33,209 nucleotides of DNA from Rhodospirillales bacterium (GCA_030754885.1 JASLZL010000104.1:1-33209); one strand, 5' to 3'; numbered from the stretch's first letter, positions 22,887 through 31,555 are shown. Program-made: numbers and translations. The notes: generated from the letters alone by a model not told the origin.

Positions 22887-24680
22887 TCAGATAGGCTCCT
22901 TACCCGGGACGTAGCGCTTGCCGAAAGTCGGCTCGGAATAAGGTGTCGGTGGCAACTGCCAGGTGCCGGTGGCTGTCGGCCGCACGTCGGCGTCGACGTG
23001 CACGTCGAGAAGGCATGGTTTTCCCAAGTCAAGCGCGTGACTGAGCGCATCGGCGAACTGATCGGAATGGGTCACCTGGATGCCCTCGACGCCGTAGGAA
23101 CGTGCCATGGCCGCGAAGTCCGGGTTGTAGGGCTGCTTGTCGTCGCCGGCGTAGAAGCCGGTGCCAATTTCGCGGCCGTTATAGAGGCCATACTGGATGT
23201 CGCGGATGGCACCCCAGGCGAAGTTGTTCCACACCACCCAGACGGCGGCGATGTCGTACTCGACGGCGGTGGCAAGGACATGGGGCGTCATGGAGAAACC
23301 GCCGTCACCGCACACCGAGACACATTGAACGTCGGGCGCCGCCAACTTGGCGCCTAGAATGCCACTGACGCCGAAGCCCATGGATGAAAAGCCCCAGGAA
23401 TTAAGCATGCGTTGCGGCCGGCGGGGCTTCCAGAACTGCATGAACCAATTGTGGTGAACGCCGGAATCAAGGGACAGAATGGCATCTTCCCCCAGCAGGT
23501 CTTGCAGGCCGCCAACCACTGCCTCGGGACGCAAGGGCGAGCCGCTGATGGAGAAGTTGGGTCTGACATGCGCCTCCCACTCTGCGCTCCAGTCCTCGAT
23601 AGCTCCGTGCCAGGGTGCCAGCCGTTCGCCGTTCCATGTCGCACGCTGTTCAAGCTCGGTAATGAGTTGGCGTAGAAAGGTGCGGGCGTCAGCGACGATG
23701 CCCAGCGCCACCGGATAGTTGCGTCCGATCTCGTCGGTGTCGATATCGACGTGGATCAGGCGTGTCGGCGGGATGTTCCACGAATAACCCTTCAACCACG
23801 ACGACGCCGATCGGTCGTCGAAGCGGGCGCCGATGGTCAGCAGTACGTCGCAGCGGCGCCCCGCCTGATTGGCCGGATAGGCGCCGTTGCGGCCGATGAA
23901 GCCGAGCGCCAGCGGGTGCGTCATGTCCAGCGTTCCCATGCCGTTGGGCGAATTGACCACGGGGATGGAGAAGCGTTCGACCAGCGCCGTCAGTTCGGGT
24001 CCTGCCTCCGATAAGGTCATGCCGTGGCCGGCGAAGATGAGCGGCCGCTTGGCGGCAAGCAGCAGTTCAGCGGTCTTGGCGACGTCTTCGGGCGAGGCAC
24101 CGGGGCGCCAACTGGTGGCGTCGCCGTCGGTGGCGGGGACCTCTACCTCGTCGGCTTCCTGGAAGACGTTATAGGGCACGTCGATCTGTACCGGTCCCGG
24201 ACGGCCCGCCGTCACCAGGCTTAGCCCCTGGCGCAACGCCAGCGGCAGCATGTCGACCCGCGTTGTCTGGAAGCTGCGTTTGACATAGGGCCGCATGACG
24301 GCGGGAAAGTCGCCGCCGTTCAAGCGATAGGTTTCCTGAAACGGGGCGCGGTTGAACTGGCCGGTGGCGACGTTGCCGGTGATTGCCAGGAAGCCCGACG
24401 AATCGGCCTGGGCGCAGGCCGTCGCCATGACCAAGTTGGCTGAACCCGGCCCACACGACGTGAGCGTCGCCACTGGTCTATGGGCAACACGGAAATAGGC
24501 GTCAGCCATGTGTCCAGCGGTCTGTTCGTGGCGAGGTGAGATCAGGGTGATTTCGTCCCGGCGGTCGTAGAGAGGGTCCAGCATGCCGACATTGCCGTGT
24601 CCGCAGAGGCCAAAGACGTAAGGCACACCCTCGCGCACCAAGAACTCAGCGATCAGTTCGCCGCCTTTCATGAACGTCAT
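22887..24680 (-). CDS. Thiamine-diphosphate enzyme, acetolactate-synthase-like
   Basis: 597 residues with the three-domain layout of the family: Pyr domain (about 1-170), central domain (about 190-330) and PP domain (about 370-560). The catalytic Glu is residue 52 (PRHEQTAGHMA). The ThDP motif GDGG with the later WNN is at about 440-470. A Glu at position 52 rules out glyoxylate carboligase, which has Val there. The family includes acetolactate synthase and many 2-oxo acid decarboxylases or lyases. No small regulatory subunit is nearby, so it is more likely catabolic. Start 24680 is chosen because GGAGG lies 9 bases upstream; ATGs at 24701 and 24698 are open. First gene of the minus-strand set; divergent from the ABC transporter. 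Confidence 0.9.
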   Translation of the reverse strand: MTFMKGGELIAEFLVREGVPYVFGLCGHGNVGMLDPLYDRRDEITLISPRHEQTAGHMADAYFRVAHRPVATLTSCGPGSANLVMATACAQADSSGFLAITGNVATGQFNRAPFQETYRLNGGDFPAVMRPYVKRSFQTTRVDMLPLALRQGLSLVTAGRPGPVQIDVPYNVFQEADEVEVPATDGDATSWRPGASPEDVAKTAELLLAAKRPLIFAGHGMTLSEAGPELTALVERFSIPVVNSPNGMGTLDMTHPLALGFIGRNGAYPANQAGRRCDVLLTIGARFDDRSASSWLKGYSWNIPPTRLIHVDIDTDEIGRNYPVALGIVADARTFLRQLITELEQRATWNGERLAPWHGAIEDWSAEWEAHVRPNFSISGSPLRPEAVVGGLQDLLGEDAILSLDSGVHHNWFMQFWKPRRPQRMLNSWGFSSMGFGVSGILGAKLAAPDVQCVSVCGDGGFSMTPHVLATAVEYDIAAVWVVWNNFAWGAIRDIQYGLYNGREIGTGFYAGDDKQPYNPDFAAMARSYGVEGIQVTHSDQFADALSHALDLGKPCLLDVHVDADVRPTATGTWQLPPTPYSEPTFGKRYVPGKEPI

Positions 24681-24831
24681 GGCCAACCCCCTCCCCATCA
24701 AGGCTCCCGGTCACGCTATCGTCTTGCAAATTGCCATGTCAACCAACGATACTCGGTGGACGGGTCAGGCTTTATCTCGCCGCCGCGCCCGCCGGATGGG
24801 GAAGGATGTTGAGAGTGGTCCAGCACCCCTG

Positions 24832-24845
24832 TTGATGCTAATCAA
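24832..24845. promoter_or_regulatory. 14-bp palindrome in divergent intergenic region
   Basis: TTGAT-GCTA-ATCAA is a dyad with 5-bp arms in the AT-rich patch between the divergent TPP enzyme and ABC exporter genes, 48 bp before the ATG at 24893. It could be an operator or part of the promoter. No sure -35/-10 pair. Confidence 0.3.
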
Positions 24846-24892
24846 AATCATTATATCTAAGATCAAGGATGAAGCCGGGAGAGCCGACGAGC

Positions 24893-27800
24893 ATGTATTT
24901 CGACTTAAGATTATGGAGTCTGACCAAAGGCGTGCGCCTGCGAATCGCGGGCGCCGCGGCCGTCGGTTTGTTGGCGGCGGCGTCGGGCGTCGGCCGCTTG
25001 GCCCTATTGGGCTGGCTGCTCGCCCTGATCTTCAGGGGTGAGCCACTGGACGCCTTGACCGTCCCGTTTGCCTGGGTAGCCGGGGCCATGCTTTTGCGTG
25101 GCTTTTTCGACTATTGGCGCAACATGGTCGCCCATCGCACCGCCGCCGTGGTGCAGCTCCACCTTCGCGAACGCCTTTACGACAAAGTGGTCGAGCTGGG
25201 ACCCGGTCACTTCGCCCTTGAACGTACCGGTGGCGTCATCCTTTCGGTGATCGACGGGGTCGAGCAACTGGAGACGTATTTCGGCCAATATCTGCCTCAT
25301 GTCTTCGTCTCTTTATTGACGCCGCTCGGTATCTTTGCCTTTGTCGCTTACCTTGATCTTCCGGTTGCCGCGGTTCTGCTCTCCTTCTCGCTCGTCACCT
25401 TACTTGCTCCGCTTCTTATCAAGAGGCTGGATCGGGTCGGAGCGCGCCGTCGCCAGGTTGCCTATCGCAACTTTGCGGCCGAGTTCTTGGATTCGATCCA
25501 GGGTCTGGCAACGCTCAAGGCCTTCGGTCAAAGCACGGCGCGCGTGCGTTTGTTGGCGGACAGGGCTCACGAGCTGTTCCGCAGCACTATGTGGGTGCTG
25601 GCGACCAACCAGCTGCAAAGGGGAATCACCGACGTCGGCATCGCGCTTGGCGCCGCCGCGGCGCTCGCGCTTGGCGCTTGGAGGGTGGATGCCGGCACCA
25701 TGAGTCTTGAGGCGCTCTTGATAATCTTGATGATGGGAATCGAGACTTTCCGGCCCCTGCGCGAGCTGCGCGAGCTGTTGCATGCGGGCATGAACGGCCA
25801 ATCGGCGGCCCAAGCCATATTCCAGCTCTTCGATACCCAGCCCATGATCCGTGATTCGGTCGCCGTGAAGGCGGCTGAGAGGCTGGCGCCGACCGTGGAG
25901 TTCGACGACGTCGAGTTCGCCTATCCCGGAGGCCGGCGCGGCGCCCACTCCGGGCTTCGCTTTGCCGTGAAGGCTGGCGAGCGGGTTGGGTTCGTTGGTC
26001 CAAGCGGTGCCGGCAAGTCCACTGTCGTGCGCCTTTTGCTGCGCCTTTACGATCCTCAAAAGGGATGTATCCGCCTCGGCGGCCGCGATTTGCGGGAGTT
26101 GAGCTTCGATGAGATACGCAGCAATTTGGCCATTCTGAACCAAGACACTTATCTCTTCCACGGCACCGTCGAAGACAACCTGCATCTGGGCAAGCCCGAC
26201 GCTACCCACGACGAGATGGAGGCGGCTGCTCGCGCCGCCAACGCCCACGAATTCGTTTCGCAATTGCCCGAGGGTTACCGAACGGTGATTGGCGAACGGG
26301 GAATCCGTCTTTCCGGTGGCCAGCGCCAGCGCATCGCTATCGCCCGGGCGCTCCTGCGCGACGCTGCCATCTTAGTCCTCGACGAGGCCCTGTCCTCGGT
26401 CGATTCTGAGAATGAGGCGGTTATTCTGGAGGCCCTGGACCGCCTGATGAAGGGGCGTACCACCCTGATCTTCGCCCATCGGCTTTCCAGTGTCATCGGT
26501 GCCGATCGAATCGTCGTCATCGATGAAGGACGGGTCGCGGAAAGTGGCACCCACGTCCAGCTGATGGGGCACAAAGGCGCCTATCACCGACTTATGGCTG
26601 GTCAGGCCGAGGACAGCATGGCGGCCGAGCCTCTTATCGACGCCGGTACAGACGATCAACCCGATCCTATCGCCGCCGCCGATCTGCCCGGTTACGATGC
26701 GTCGGCCCAGATGGAGCCCACCGACGCCATCCTGCGGGCCGAAGGCATGGGATGGTTTGATGCCATCCGTGAACTTATGAGCCTGGCGATGCCTTGGAAG
26801 GTGAAGCTGGCGGGGACCTTCGTTCTGGGGATCGCACGGGTTTGCACCCTCATCGGCGTCGGGGTGGTGAGTGCGTTAACCGTGGCCGCCATCAAGACCG
26901 GATCGCCATTCGACGATCTTCTCGTCCTTTTATGGATCGTTGCGCCGATGGCCGGCGTCCTGCATTGGTTGGAATCGTGGTTGGCCCACGATTTTGCCTT
27001 CCGTTTGCTCTCGGAAATGCGCATTGACCTGTTCAACAAGCTCGACCGGTTGGCGCCAGCGTATCTTTTGCGCCGGCGGACCGGTGACTTGGTGGCTATG
27101 GCGACCCATGATACGGAATTGGTTGAATTCTTCTTCGCCCATACCATTGCGCCCGTCGCCGTTGCCGTGCTTGTGCCTAGCGCGGTTCTTGCCATCTTGG
27201 TCTCGGCTGGCTGGCCGATGGCGGTGGCGTTACTGCCCTTTCTTGGTTTGGTGGCATTGAGTCCGTTTTTTATGCGCGGGCGGATCGACGCACTCGGCTC
27301 ACGTGCCCGCGAGGCCCTGGGCGAGTTGAATGCCCACGCCGTCGATACCGTTCAGGGGCTAGCCGAAATCGTTGCCTTCCAAGCGACCGTGTCCCGCCGT
27401 CGCGAGTTTGTTAAGCGCATCCGCAATCACCACCGGGTGCGCCTTCCTTTCTTTCGCGATCTGACCATACAAACGGCCTTGGTGGAGGCCGCGACCGGGT
27501 TTGGCGGCCTAGCCATAGTCGTCAGCGGGGCAAACCTGGTCGCGGCGGGTATGCTGGAGCCGGCCTATCTGCCCCTTCTCGCGCTACTTGCCATGGCATC
27601 GTTCCTGCCACTTTCAGAGATCTCCAACATCGGGCGTCAATTGGCCGATACTTTGGGATCGACACGGCGTTTATACGCCGTTCACAACGAACCCGTCCTC
27701 ATTGCCGACGGCCCGGGTTTTGCGGCCATCGGCGATGCCCTGGGGGCTATTGGGGGACGCCCCCGTGACTCCCAGGGCGCCAATTTGGAGTTCACAGATG

Positions 27801-28528
27801 TCGATTTCGCTTACCCGGGGGTCAGCAGCCTGGCTCTTGCGGATGTCGGATTCTCGGTGCCGCCGGGGCAAAGAGTGGCCTTGGTCGGGCCGTCGGGGGC
27901 CGGAAAGACAACCGCCGCCAATCTGTTGCTTCGATTCTGGGACCCGCTCCGGGGCGACATCACAATGGATGGCCACGATTTGCGAGACTACCGTCTTGAT
28001 GATCTGCGCCGTCGCATCGCCCTGGTGACCCAGGACACATATCTGTTCAACACGACGTTGCGTGACAACATTATGATCGCCCGCCCCGATGCGTGCGCAG
28101 CTGACCTGGAGGGGGCCATCCAAAGATCGGCCTTGACTGAATTCGTGGATTCGCTGCCCGAAGGTCTAGAGACACCGGTCGGCGAACGCGGCGTGCAGTT
28201 GTCCGGCGGTCAACGTCAACGTGTGGCCATTGCCAGGGCTTTCCTCAAGGATGCGCCGGTCCTTATCCTTGACGAGGCAACGTCCCATTTGGACGCGGTC
28301 AACGAACAAGCCGTGCACCAGGCGCTGGAACAGCTCATGTTCCATCGAACAAGCGTGGTCATCGCCCATCGGCTGTCGACCATTCGCACCGCCCATCGCA
28401 TTGTCGTTCTCAATGCGGGGCGGGTGGTGGAGACGGGGACCCACGAAGAACTCCTTGCCCGGGGCGATCTCTATGCCCATCTGGTATCGCGACAGCTTGC
28501 CGGCGCTCTCTCGCCGGCCGCCGAATGA
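24893..28528 (+). CDS. Single-chain double ABC exporter (TMD-NBD-TMD-NBD)
   Basis: About 1211 residues, two complete half-exporters in one chain, related to CydCD/MsbA-type ABC transporters. NBD1: Walker A GPSGAGKST about 369-377, signature LSGGQRQRIAIARALL about 474, Walker B VLDEALSSVD about 495, H-loop FAHRLS. NBD2: Walker A GPSGAGKTT about 999, LSGGQRQRVAIARAFL about 1102, Walker B ILDEATSHLD about 1124, switch His in IAHRLS. Both sites keep the catalytic Glu, so both look active. Each is preceded by about six membrane helices. A linker of about 60 residues (about 565-625) joins the halves. The start MYFDLRLWSLT at 24893 looks natural with GGGAG upstream; an ATG at 24869 is the alternative, but its Shine-Dalgarno is poor. 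Transports an unknown substrate outward. Full-length fusions are uncommon in bacteria. Confidence 0.92.
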   Translation: MYFDLRLWSLTKGVRLRIAGAAAVGLLAAASGVGRLALLGWLLALIFRGEPLDALTVPFAWVAGAMLLRGFFDYWRNMVAHRTAAVVQLHLRERLYDKVVELGPGHFALERTGGVILSVIDGVEQLETYFGQYLPHVFVSLLTPLGIFAFVAYLDLPVAAVLLSFSLVTLLAPLLIKRLDRVGARRRQVAYRNFAAEFLDSIQGLATLKAFGQSTARVRLLADRAHELFRSTMWVLATNQLQRGITDVGIALGAAAALALGAWRVDAGTMSLEALLIILMMGIETFRPLRELRELLHAGMNGQSAAQAIFQLFDTQPMIRDSVAVKAAERLAPTVEFDDVEFAYPGGRRGAHSGLRFAVKAGERVGFVGPSGAGKSTVVRLLLRLYDPQKGCIRLGGRDLRELSFDEIRSNLAILNQDTYLFHGTVEDNLHLGKPDATHDEMEAAARAANAHEFVSQLPEGYRTVIGERGIRLSGGQRQRIAIARALLRDAAILVLDEALSSVDSENEAVILEALDRLMKGRTTLIFAHRLSSVIGADRIVVIDEGRVAESGTHVQLMGHKGAYHRLMAGQAEDSMAAEPLIDAGTDDQPDPIAAADLPGYDASAQMEPTDAILRAEGMGWFDAIRELMSLAMPWKVKLAGTFVLGIARVCTLIGVGVVSALTVAAIKTGSPFDDLLVLLWIVAPMAGVLHWLESWLAHDFAFRLLSEMRIDLFNKLDRLAPAYLLRRRTGDLVAMATHDTELVEFFFAHTIAPVAVAVLVPSAVLAILVSAGWPMAVALLPFLGLVALSPFFMRGRIDALGSRAREALGELNAHAVDTVQGLAEIVAFQATVSRRREFVKRIRNHHRVRLPFFRDLTIQTALVEAATGFGGLAIVVSGANLVAAGMLEPAYLPLLALLAMASFLPLSEISNIGRQLADTLGSTRRLYAVHNEPVLIADGPGFAAIGDALGAIGGRPRDSQGANLEFTDVDFAYPGVSSLALADVGFSVPPGQRVALVGPSGAGKTTAANLLLRFWDPLRGDITMDGHDLRDYRLDDLRRRIALVTQDTYLFNTTLRDNIMIARPDACAADLEGAIQRSALTEFVDSLPEGLETPVGERGVQLSGGQRQRVAIARAFLKDAPVLILDEATSHLDAVNEQAVHQALEQLMFHRTSVVIAHRLSTIRTAHRIVVLNAGRVVETGTHEELLARGDLYAHLVSRQLAGALSPAAE

Positions 28529-28583
28529 GTAGCGGGATTTCGCAACTGTTTCTCATGTCGGCTGATTGCGGTAAAACAAGCTC

Positions 28584-29798
28584 ATGACGAACGCCGCCAC
28601 CATTCCATTGCGGCGCGATGCCCGAGTCTTAGGGCTGGTGTGCACCGGCCATTTCATAAGCCATTTTTACCAGATTATCCTGCCGCCGCTGTTCCTCTTC
28701 CTCAGGGCCGAATTCGACGTCAGCTATGCGGCGCTCGGCCTAACGGTGACTTTATTCATGGGCGCCAATGGGGTCAGCCAGGTGCCAACCGGCTTTCTGG
28801 TCGATCGTGTTGGGGCCCGCGTCATTCTTGTCGGTGGGCTATTTCTTGAGGCGGCGGCGATCGGACTCATGGCCGTCGTCCCATCATTCGAATGGATTTT
28901 ATTGCTGGCGTTCCTGGCCGGCCTGGGCCATAGCGTTTTTCACCCCGCCAATTACGCTATCTTGTCTTCTTCGGTGGACGAGGGGCGCATGGGCCGCGCC
29001 TTCAGCCTGCATTCATTCGCCGGTTTCCTGGGCACCGCGATCTCACCGTTGACGATCATCTTTCTGGCCACGCTGTGGGGTTGGCGCTGGGCGGTGGGTT
29101 TGGCCGCGGTGGTCGGCATCGCCACGGCCTTCGCCATTCTGGCCGGCGGCGCCGTCCTCAAAGACGACAGCACGCCTCAGGGTTCGACGGCGGCGGGTGG
29201 CGACGCCGCCTCACTGACAGACGGGCTCAAGCTACTGGTCTCGCGACCGATGATAATGATGTTTCTTTTCTGGGTTACCACCAGCCTCGCCCAATCGGGT
29301 ATTTCCTCATTTTCCGTCGTTGCCATTGTCGCCATGAACGACACCACGGTAACCTTGGCCGGTTGGGTGCTGACCGCGTATCTCTTTGCCGTCGCCGGAG
29401 GCATTCTCGTTGGCGGCGCCCTGGCCGATCACACGACGCGCCACGACCTCATCGCCTGCGTGGCCTTCCTTGTGACCGCCGCGATGATTGCCTTGGTGGG
29501 GCTGGTTTCCCTGCCCATTTATCTGATCGTCGGTCTTTTTGCCCTGGTTGGCCTGTGCCTGGGCTTGGTCATGCCGGCGCGTGACATGATGGTTCGTGCC
29601 GCGGCACCGCCGGGCGCCACGGGAAAGGCGTTCGGTTTCATGGCGGCCGGCGGATCGGTGGGCGGCATCGTGACGCCGCCGTTGTTCGGATGGATGCTGG
29701 ATCAGGGCGATCCACAAGGGATATTCTGGGTTATGGCGATTTTCATGGTTATCGCCGTTGCGACAGCGCTGCCTGGTAAAAAAACGTCCGAGACATAA
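28584..29798 (+). CDS. Major facilitator superfamily transporter (FSR-like)
   Basis: 404 residues with about 12 transmembrane helices. The N-terminus GHFISHFYQIILPPLFLFL and the segment GLGHSVFHPANYAILSSSV recall the fosmidomycin-resistance-like branch of the superfamily. The A-type motif GFLVDRVGAR about 71-80 lies in the loop between helices 2 and 3. It is likely an efflux or organic-anion carrier; direction and substrate cannot be read from sequence. It lies 55 bp after the ABC exporter on the same strand, possibly co-transcribed. There is no convincing Shine-Dalgarno before the ATG (GGTAAAACAAGCTC). The stop (TAA, 29796-29798) touches the T-run of the terminator serving the opposite-strand gene. 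Confidence 0.92.
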   Translation: MTNAATIPLRRDARVLGLVCTGHFISHFYQIILPPLFLFLRAEFDVSYAALGLTVTLFMGANGVSQVPTGFLVDRVGARVILVGGLFLEAAAIGLMAVVPSFEWILLLAFLAGLGHSVFHPANYAILSSSVDEGRMGRAFSLHSFAGFLGTAISPLTIIFLATLWGWRWAVGLAAVVGIATAFAILAGGAVLKDDSTPQGSTAAGGDAASLTDGLKLLVSRPMIMMFLFWVTTSLAQSGISSFSVVAIVAMNDTTVTLAGWVLTAYLFAVAGGILVGGALADHTTRHDLIACVAFLVTAAMIALVGLVSLPIYLIVGLFALVGLCLGLVMPARDMMVRAAAPPGATGKAFGFMAAGGSVGGIVTPPLFGWMLDQGDPQGIFWVMAIFMVIAVATALPGKKTSET

Positions 29799-29830
29799 AA
29801 AAAAGGCCCCCGCCCCGAAGGACGGAGGCC
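29797..29830 (-). terminator. Rho-independent terminator of the orphan binding-protein gene
   Basis: On the minus strand an 11-bp stem GGCCTCCGTCC / GGGCGGGGGCC (with two G-U pairs) closes a TTCG tetraloop and is followed by eight T residues (29804 down to 29797). It lies 20 bp after the stop of the minus-strand gene. The plus strand has only AAAAAT after the stem, so it should not end the MFS transcript by itself. Confidence 0.85.
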
Positions 29831-29850
29831 AAAAATTAGATTCCCGAAAC

Positions 29851-30696
29851 TTAGAAGTAGAACTTCTCGGGAAGCGAGTCTTCGGTAATGCCGATGCCGA
29901 TCAGGCCGTCTTTGACCCAGCGCTCGACTTGACCACGCAGGCGATACCACTCGGCCCACCAGTGGACGAAGTCACGGAAACGCTTGTCGGGCTCGTTGGC
30001 CACGCCGACGTAGGCGGGGAACGAGAACAACGGCGTCGGGATCACAAAGTCGCCCATGTCCGGATTCTTCTGCTTGGCGACAACGCCGTTAATGACCGTA
30101 GTGATCATGGCGTCGGCGCGACCGGCGATAACGGACAACGGAACCTCAGCCGCCTTGGGCAGCTCAACGGCAGTCGCCTTAGGAGCGACGAAACGACGCA
30201 CCAATGCGACGCTGGTGCCGCCGGTGACGGCGATCTTCACGGACGGCTTGTCATAGTCGGCCCAAGTGCGAGCCTTAAAGTTCTTGTTGTTGACCGTCAT
30301 GAAGCCGTGATTGTAGAGCGGACCAGCAAAGGTGATAGCCGTCGCGCGGATGGGCGTCGCCTGCATGGCAAAGAGATAGTCAAGCTTGCCAGCCTGGATA
30401 CCAAGAGCCGCGGTACCCCAAGTGGTCATCTCGCAATCCCATCCCTTGACGCCTACAGGTGCCAAGTCCTTGGCCATCTGCTTGGTGCCGTCGATGGCCC
30501 AACCGACCCATTCGTCCGAACCTTTCTTCTTGTACCAATAAGGCACATGAAGGATACAGCCAGCATTTAGTTTGCCGCTGCTTTTGATCCGATCCCAAGT
30601 GCTCTGGGCGTTGGACGTGCTAGGCACCGTGGTAAGTGCGAACGCGAACGCCGCAGCTGCCATGGTCGCCAAGCCCAATGTGGATTTCATACGCAT
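29851..30696 (-). CDS. Family-3 extracellular solute-binding protein (ABC type), orphan
   Basis: 281 residues. Signal peptide MRMKSTLGLATMAAAAFAF up to a cleavage about NAQ-ST (residue 31). The mature part starts WDRIKSSGKLNAGC, typical of polar-amino-acid binding proteins (SBP_bac_3), then WVGWAIDGTKQMAKDLA and the GIQAGKLDYLFAMQATPIRATAITFAGPLY region in pieces, where the family's ligand-binding Arg and Asp normally lie. Two cysteines (about residues 46 and 88) could form a disulfide in the periplasm. AGGGAG lies 6 bases before the ATG. A strong dedicated terminator and a 46-codon ORF 39 bp upstream frame the gene. No matching permease or ATPase lies nearby, so it works with a distant transporter or as a sensor input. 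Confidence 0.92.
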   Translation of the reverse strand: MRMKSTLGLATMAAAAFAFALTTVPSTSNAQSTWDRIKSSGKLNAGCILHVPYWYKKKGSDEWVGWAIDGTKQMAKDLAPVGVKGWDCEMTTWGTAALGIQAGKLDYLFAMQATPIRATAITFAGPLYNHGFMTVNNKNFKARTWADYDKPSVKIAVTGGTSVALVRRFVAPKATAVELPKAAEVPLSVIAGRADAMITTVINGVVAKQKNPDMGDFVIPTPLFSFPAYVGVANEPDKRFRDFVHWWAEWYRLRGQVERWVKDGLIGIGITEDSLPEKFYF

Positions 30697-30735
30697 CTGT
30701 GTCTCCCTAAGTGAGTTGATAATCTGAACATCTTG

Positions 30736-30876
30736 TTATTGCCCGCTAAATGGGGATTGGTCGCCCAGTGCGACGTCATTTCCAACAATGTTTGGAAGCC
30801 GCACGTTAAAGGCACCCCAGATGTCAGAAACTTGGCCGGATGATGCACTGCCAGGGACCTTGGGGTCAAGGCCCAT
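30736..30876 (-). CDS. Small ORF (46 aa) upstream of the binding-protein gene
   Basis: Read on the minus strand, ATG at 30876-30874 runs 46 codons to TAA at 30738-30736. AGGAG sits 8 bases before the ATG, a consensus ribosome-binding site. The peptide begins MGLDPKVPGSASSGQ and ends DQSPFSGQ; it has one Trp, no Cys, no hydrophobic segment and no signal peptide. It ends 39 bp before the binding-protein start on the same strand, so both are probably on one transcript. It is too short to assign to a family. It could be a regulatory leader, a secreted or cytosolic small protein, or chance. Third-position GC is near half by my count, lower than in the large genes. Confidence 0.45.
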   Translation of the reverse strand: MGLDPKVPGSASSGQVSDIWGAFNVRLPNIVGNDVALGDQSPFSGQ

Positions 30877-30884
30877 TTAGCGAT

Positions 30885-30900
30885 CTCCTTTCACCAGGAG
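30885..30900 (-). promoter_or_regulatory. Hairpin covering the Shine-Dalgarno of the small ORF
   Basis: In the minus-strand transcript CTCCT, loop GGTGAA, then AGGAG can form a 5-bp stem that pairs the whole Shine-Dalgarno of the 46-codon ORF. Such an arrangement can repress translation until the stem is opened. The stem is short, so the effect is uncertain. Confidence 0.35.
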
Positions 30901-31006
30901 TATCCCAGAAAAAAGAAGGCGTGGGCATGCGTGCCGGGGCGAGGACGAAAATGATGTCGCTCCGTCAGTTCCAGGAGAGAAATCCTTGTGGAATGACCGG
31001 GAAAAT

Positions 31007-31033
31007 GTTTGTATGCCGCACCATCGTACAAAC
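31007..31033. promoter_or_regulatory. Inverted repeat, candidate operator
   Basis: GTTTGTA (31007-31013) and TACAAAC (31027-31033) are perfect inverted 7-bp arms around a 13-bp spacer. They lie between the divergent small ORF and small membrane protein, about 110-130 bp from each start. Arm and spacer sizes fit a dimeric regulator site, but no regulator gene is present here. Confidence 0.35.
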
Positions 31034-31144
31034 GAGTAGCTGCGCGGAGTTAAACGCGGAGGGTGGAGACGGCGCGGCTTTTCGGGGTGCCAAGGCTTGA
31101 GCCACTTTATGAAATTCTTTAAAACGAGTTGACGAGGTCGAAGC

Positions 31145-31432
31145 ATGAGTCGAAGAAAAAAAGATCCGTACCGGTGGCACAGTTTCTCTCTATGGCTGGT
31201 TGGCTCTATCGCGGCTGCTTATTATGCCCACCGGTGGGAATTGTCGACCTCTCCCCAGACGGAGAAGGCCATTCTTGAGGCTAGGGATCAATTCGGTAAT
31301 CTCAATCCCGAATACTCATGGGTTCGAGTGATGATTTACGCTGCCTTTTGCTCGTTTGTCGTCTATTTGATCGTCCGCTTTATCTTTCAAATGATCAAGA
31401 AAATGAACCAAAAGGAGCCGACACCAACCTAG
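31145..31432 (+). CDS. Small two-helix membrane protein, unknown
   Basis: 95 residues. The N-terminus is basic (SRRKKDPYRW), then a hydrophobic helix about 13-27 (FSLWLVGSIAAAYYA), a soluble loop about 28-58, and a second helix about 60-80 (VRVMIYAAFCSFVVYLIVRF) followed by a basic end (KKMNQKE). By the positive-inside rule both ends should face the cytoplasm. GAGG lies 7 bases before the ATG. No family recognised. AGA/CGA and AAA codons are more frequent than in the large neighbours. The Sel1 lipoprotein follows after 123 bp on the same strand, and both concern the envelope. Confidence 0.65.
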   Translation: MSRRKKDPYRWHSFSLWLVGSIAAAYYAHRWELSTSPQTEKAILEARDQFGNLNPEYSWVRVMIYAAFCSFVVYLIVRFIFQMIKKMNQKEPTPT

Positions 31433-31555
31433 TCCGTCCGTGTTCCTCGCGGGGCATCCCGAAACTCCTGATCAGGGCTTTTGCCGCTGCGGGACGGATA
31501 ACTTCAGGCCATTAAGAAACGAATGTTTTTGATGCTAGAATTGAGAGGTCCCACG

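Larger units (their letters stand above)
30697..31144. other. Intergenic region between divergent genes, with one small ORF and a dyad
   Basis: A 448-bp stretch, less GC-rich than most of the window, between the minus-strand binding protein and the plus-strand small membrane protein. It contains the 46-codon minus-strand ORF (30736-30876), the hairpin over its ribosome-binding site (30885-30900), and an inverted repeat at 31007-31033. Other open frames here, on both strands, lack a convincing start signal or family resemblance. Confidence 0.5.

Noticed and set aside
22887-24680. Glyoxylate carboligase (gcl), suggested by the hydroxypyruvate isomerase in the same window
   Set aside because: Gcl has Val in place of the catalytic Glu; here Glu52 is present, and hyi is about 8 kb away in another unit.
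29758-30570. 270-codon plus-strand open frame opposite the orphan binding protein
   Set aside because: It starts inside the MFS gene, crosses the terminator and lacks domain motifs.
30840-31100. 86-codon plus-strand open frame in the intergenic region
   Set aside because: No ribosome-binding site or motif; it overlaps the better-supported minus-strand small ORF.
31100-31144. TTGAGC-17-TAAAAC as a promoter for the small membrane protein
   Set aside because: Only four of six matches in each box, and the start point would leave no room for the Shine-Dalgarno that is present.
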